A program made the position numbers and the translations under genes. 36,998 bases of DNA from the NCBI GenBank assembly GCA_016184365.1, contig JACPCW010000111.1:1-36998 (forward strand). The letters are read 5' to 3'. Shown here one piece after another: positions 34,085 to 36,998 of the stretch (position 1 is its first letter; each line of letters begins with the position of its first letter). The stretch is from Candidatus Rokuibacteriota bacterium (GTDB lineage: Bacteria; Methylomirabilota; Methylomirabilia; Rokubacteriales; CSP1-6). The notes under the pieces are model-generated. The model saw nothing but the letters and a program-made list of their open reading frames with translations, did not search any database and was not told the DNA's origin.

Positions 34085-35505
34085 GCCAGCCGCGGCTGCT
34101 GCTGTTCGTCCCGACGTACAACGAGCGCCACAACGTCGAGCGGCTGTGCGCCGAGCTCCGCGGCCTCGGTCTCGGCGCCGACCTCCTGTTCGTCGACGAC
34201 AACTCGCCCGACGGCACCGGCGAGGTCCTCGACCGTCTCGCGCGCGCGCACGCGGATGTCCGTGTCGTGCATCGCGGGGGCAAGCAGGGGATCGGCACCG
34301 CGCACCGCGCGGGCATCGCGTACGCGTACGAGCACGGCTACGACCTGCTCGTCACGCTGGACGCCGACTTCTCGCATTCGCCGGCCGACGTTCCGCGCCT
34401 GATCGCCGCGCACGACGATGACACGGACGTCGTCGTCGGATCGCGATTCCTGCGCGGCGGCAGCCTGCCGGGCTGGAGTCTCCACCGGCGCCTGCTCACG
34501 ATGCTCGGCCACGCGCTGACGACGACGCTGCTCGGCATCCCGTACGACGCGAGCGGCGCGCTGCGCCTCTACGATCTGCGGCGGATCCCGCGCGAGCTCT
34601 TCGAGCTGTCCACGGCGCCGGCGTACGCGTTCTTTCCCGAGAGCCTGTTCGTGCTGCATCTGAACGGCTGTCGCGTGCGGGAAGTGCCGATCGTCCTCCC
34701 GGCGCGCGTGTACGGCAGCTCGAAGCTGACGATCCGCGAAGCGGCGCGCACGGCGCGGTCGCTCCTGCGGCTCTGGTTCACGGAGCTCGTCACTCCCGAG
34801 CGATATCGGCGCGCGCGAAAGATCGACGCGCTGCGCCCGCTCGACGACGCCCAGGGCTGGAACACGTACTGGACACAGGCGACCGACGGGATCGGCACGG
34901 CCTACCAGGCGGTCGCGGCCCTCTATCGGCGGCGCGTGCTCAAGAAGAACCTCGAGCGCTGGCTCGGCCGCCATTTTCCCGAGGGCGCGCACCTCCTGCA
35001 CGCCGGGTGCGGCAGCGGCCAGCTCGATGCGCACCTGCATCGCCGCGTGCGCGTCACGGCGGTCGACATCTCGGCACCGGCGCTCGAGCGGTACGCGCGC
35101 AACAACCCCGAGGCGTACCGCGTCGAGCAGGCGACCGTCTTCGACCTGCCGTACGACCGCGACGCGTTCGACGGCGTGTTCAACCTGGGCGTGCTCGAGC
35201 ATTTCCCCGGCGATCGGATCCACGCCATGCTCCGCGAGTTCCATCGCGTGCTGAAGCCGGGGGGCAAGATCGTCGTCTTCTGGCCGCATCGGTTCGGCTC
35301 GAGCGTGCTGTTCCTGCATGGCCTGGGCCGCGCGCTGCGCGTGCTCGGGCGCCGCCAGCCGCTCCATCCGCGTGAGGTGTCGCTCCTCCGGTCGAAGCGC
35401 GCGGCCGTGCGCGTGCTCGACGCCGCCGGCTTCCGGCTCGTCGACTATGCCTTCGGGCCGCGCGACTTCTTCGTCCAGTCGGTGATCGTCGCCTCGAAGG
35501 AATGA
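34081..35505 (+). CDS. Glycosyltransferase family 2 (polyprenol-phosphate mannosyltransferase-like) fused to a SAM methyltransferase
   Basis: Residues 1 to about 240 are a GT-A glycosyltransferase of the dolichol-phosphate mannose synthase type (VPTYNERHNVERL, FVDDNSPDGTGEVLD, LDADFSHSP at 93-101, GSRFLRGG). It would load a sugar onto a polyprenyl phosphate, the donor used by GT-C enzymes such as those nearby. Residues about 260-474 are a class I methyltransferase (LLHAGCGSGQLDAHL at 305-319, then VDISAPALERYAR and NLGVLEHFPGDRIHAMLREFHRVLKPGG). The target of methylation is unknown. The ATG overlaps the mini-frame stop, and the TGA overlaps the next gene start (ATGA). Confidence 0.9.
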   Translation: MSQPRLLLFVPTYNERHNVERLCAELRGLGLGADLLFVDDNSPDGTGEVLDRLARAHADVRVVHRGGKQGIGTAHRAGIAYAYEHGYDLLVTLDADFSHSPADVPRLIAAHDDDTDVVVGSRFLRGGSLPGWSLHRRLLTMLGHALTTTLLGIPYDASGALRLYDLRRIPRELFELSTAPAYAFFPESLFVLHLNGCRVREVPIVLPARVYGSSKLTIREAARTARSLLRLWFTELVTPERYRRARKIDALRPLDDAQGWNTYWTQATDGIGTAYQAVAALYRRRVLKKNLERWLGRHFPEGAHLLHAGCGSGQLDAHLHRRVRVTAVDISAPALERYARNNPEAYRVEQATVFDLPYDRDAFDGVFNLGVLEHFPGDRIHAMLREFHRVLKPGGKIVVFWPHRFGSSVLFLHGLGRALRVLGRRQPLHPREVSLLRSKRAAVRVLDAAGFRLVDYAFGPRDFFVQSVIVASKE

Positions 35506-35538
35506 CCCGGGTCATCCTCGAAGGGATGACCCGGGTCA
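35498..35538. repeat. Duplicated start region with twin palindromes
   Basis: A 24-base unit (CCTCGAAGG followed by ATGACCCGGGTCA) occurs twice in tandem, with one substitution near the start codon. Each contains the 12-bp palindrome TGACCCGGGTCA (35503-35514 and 35527-35538); the first extends to 14 bp. Both copies offer an in-frame ATG with AAGG just upstream. Confidence 0.8.
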
Positions 35539-36998
35539 GGTACGCCGAGGTCGCGCTCGGCGCGGTCGTCAGCGCCATCGCGATCGCGCTCGGTGCGCGG
35601 TTCGCGCTCTCGGCCGGAGGGTTGTGGCGGGACGAGGTCTCGACCTTCAACCTCGCGACCCGCCCGACGTACCCGGACGTGCTCGCCGCCCTGCACTTCG
35701 ATTCGGCGCCGGCGCTCTATCCGACGATCCTCCGCGCGTGGATCGCCGTGTTCACGGGCGACGACCCGGCGATGCGCGCTCTCGGCTTCGTCCTCGCCGT
35801 GGCCGCGGTCGCGGTCCTGTGGATCGGCGCCCGGACGCTCGGCGTCCGCGTGCCGCTCCTGGCGCTCACGCTCTTCGCCGCGCAGGGCGTCGTCGTACAG
35901 ACCGTCAGCGTCGTGAAGCCGTACGGGCTCGGCACGGTGCTCGCGATCGCGGCGTTCTGCGCCATCTCGGCGCTCGCGGCGCGACCCGGGTGGCTGACGT
36001 TCGCGACGGCGACGCTGCTCGCGGTCGCGAGCGCGCAGACCGCCTACCAGAACGTGGCGCTGATCGTGCCGGTCGCCGCGGTTGCGGCCGCCGTCGTCGC
36101 GCTTCGCGACCGGCGCGCGGCGGCGCTCGTCGCCATCGCCGGCGCGCTCGCGCTCCTCTCGGTCCTGCCGTACGCGCCGCTGCTCATGCGCTCGCAGGAC
36201 TGGCGGCCGCTCGTGCAGCAGGAGATTCCGGCGCGCTGGGTGTTCGACGCGCTCGCTCGCGCCTTCACCGGCCGGAGCGCCGTCGTCGGCGTCGTGTGGC
36301 TGGCGGCGACCGCGCTCGCGCTGCATGCCGCAGGTCGTGAGCTCGCCGCGATCAGACGCGACCCGGCGTCACGCGACGGTCGCAGCGTCTACGCCGTCCT
36401 CGTCGCGCTGGTCGCCATCGCGGCCTTCGTGCCGTTCCTCATCCTGTCGGGCCGGCCGCCGCTCACGTGGCACTGCGTGCACGTGCTCGCCGTCGTCGCG
36501 CTGGCGCTCGATCTCGCCTTGAGCGGCGGCGCCCCCGCGGTCCGCTGGGCGCGCGTCGGTCTCGCCTCGGTCGCGCTCGCGGTGATCGTGCCCGCCGCGA
36601 TCGGGCACGTCGGCCTGCGGCAGACGAACGTCGACCGCATCGCGCGGCATCTCACGCCGGGCGTCCATCGCGACGACCTCGTCGTCGTGAATCCCTGGTG
36701 GCTCGGACTGACGTTCGCGCGGTATTACCGCGGCGACGCGCCGTTCCTGACGCTGCCGCCGATCGCGGATCTGACGGTCCATCGCTACGACCTGCTGAAA
36801 GCCCGGATGGTGTCGACGGAGCCGCTCGCGGACCTGCACCACGCCATCGTCGACCGGTTGAGGGCCGGGCGGCGGGTCTGGCTCGTCGGGTCGTTCCAGC
36901 CGTTCTTCGTGCCCCCAGGCAAGCGGCCACCGGTGTTGCCGCCGGCGCCGGGCGCGCCGAGCGGATGGCTCGATCACCCGTACGCGGATGCGTGGGCC
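35502..36998 (+). CDS. GT-C/GT39-like membrane glycosyltransferase (3' end outside window)
   Basis: It is open for 499 codons to the window end. After a short N-terminus the first helix (LGAVVSAIAIALGARFAL) is followed by GLWRDEVSTFNLATRPTYPD, with the Asp-Glu pair of ArnT/PMT-like enzymes, then HFDSAPALYPTILRAW and about eight more hydrophobic segments. The C-terminal part (HRDDLVVVNPWWLGLTFARYY) looks like the soluble domain of such enzymes. The ATG at 35502 overlaps the preceding stop as ATGA; an in-frame ATG at 35526 lies in a duplicated copy of the same start region and is equally possible. Confidence 0.75.
   Translation, partial: MTRVILEGMTRVRYAEVALGAVVSAIAIALGARFALSAGGLWRDEVSTFNLATRPTYPDVLAALHFDSAPALYPTILRAWIAVFTGDDPAMRALGFVLAVAAVAVLWIGARTLGVRVPLLALTLFAAQGVVVQTVSVVKPYGLGTVLAIAAFCAISALAARPGWLTFATATLLAVASAQTAYQNVALIVPVAAVAAAVVALRDRRAAALVAIAGALALLSVLPYAPLLMRSQDWRPLVQQEIPARWVFDALARAFTGRSAVVGVVWLAATALALHAAGRELAAIRRDPASRDGRSVYAVLVALVAIAAFVPFLILSGRPPLTWHCVHVLAVVALALDLALSGGAPAVRWARVGLASVALAVIVPAAIGHVGLRQTNVDRIARHLTPGVHRDDLVVVNPWWLGLTFARYYRGDAPFLTLPPIADLTVHRYDLLKARMVSTEPLADLHHAIVDRLRAGRRVWLVGSFQPFFVPPGKRPPVLPPAPGAPSGWLDHPYADAWA

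Overview
This window is a high-GC bacterial chromosome segment. It carries the complete S10-spc-alpha ribosomal protein superoperon followed by an accessory region of regulation, envelope and glycan genes. The protein style (tuf sequence, zinc-ligand forms of S14, S4 and L36, hydantoinase relic, many GTG starts, ATGA/GTGA overlaps) and GC content would fit an uncultured soil lineage such as Rokubacteria/Methylomirabilota. That placement is an inference from general resemblance, not a search result.

Layout. 2-1345: an open reading frame that begins as EF-Tu and ends as ribosomal protein S10, with the end of one and the beginning of the other missing. 1358-16777 (+): rplC, rplD, rplW, rplB, rpsS, rplV, rpsC, rplP, rpmC, rpsQ, rplN, rplX, rplE, rpsN, rpsH, rplF, rplR, rpsE, rpmD, rplO, secY, adk, map, infA, rpmJ, rpsM, rpsK, rpsD, rpoA, rplQ, closed by a strong hairpin at 16812-16843. 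16850-23276 (-): trxA, thiL, two CNNM/CorC-type membrane proteins, a dienelactone hydrolase, a class V aminotransferase and a BON-domain lipoprotein. 23442-25880 (+): an NtrC-family sigma-54 activator and a FIST-like protein. 25870-27176 (-): a hydantoinase relic and a GNAT acetyltransferase. 27316-36998: a glycan-type cluster with two paralogous GT-C glycosyltransferases, a related multi-pass protein between them, a sugar C-methyltransferase, a GT2-methyltransferase fusion and another GT-C protein cut by the window end.

Most notable. (1) A GC-rich two-hairpin repeat sits between genes in at least six places (eight units). Its stems differ between copies by matched changes on both arms, which points to selection on structure. 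In several places the repeat is also an open mini-frame of 27-51 codons. It often starts in an overlap with the upstream stop and ends in an ATGA overlap with the downstream start, so ribosomes could be handed across the hairpins. The clearest case is three units in a row at 33772-34084, linking a methyltransferase to a glycosyltransferase. (2) Two close and one weaker sigma-54 promoter matches lie before the BON, GNAT and FIST genes, beside the sigma-54 activator. This suggests a small local regulon, partly leaderless. (3) The tuf-rpsJ chimera needs to be resolved as biology or assembly.

No tRNA, rRNA, CRISPR array, insertion sequence or phage gene was recognised. Long antisense frames are common because of the GC content and were left out.
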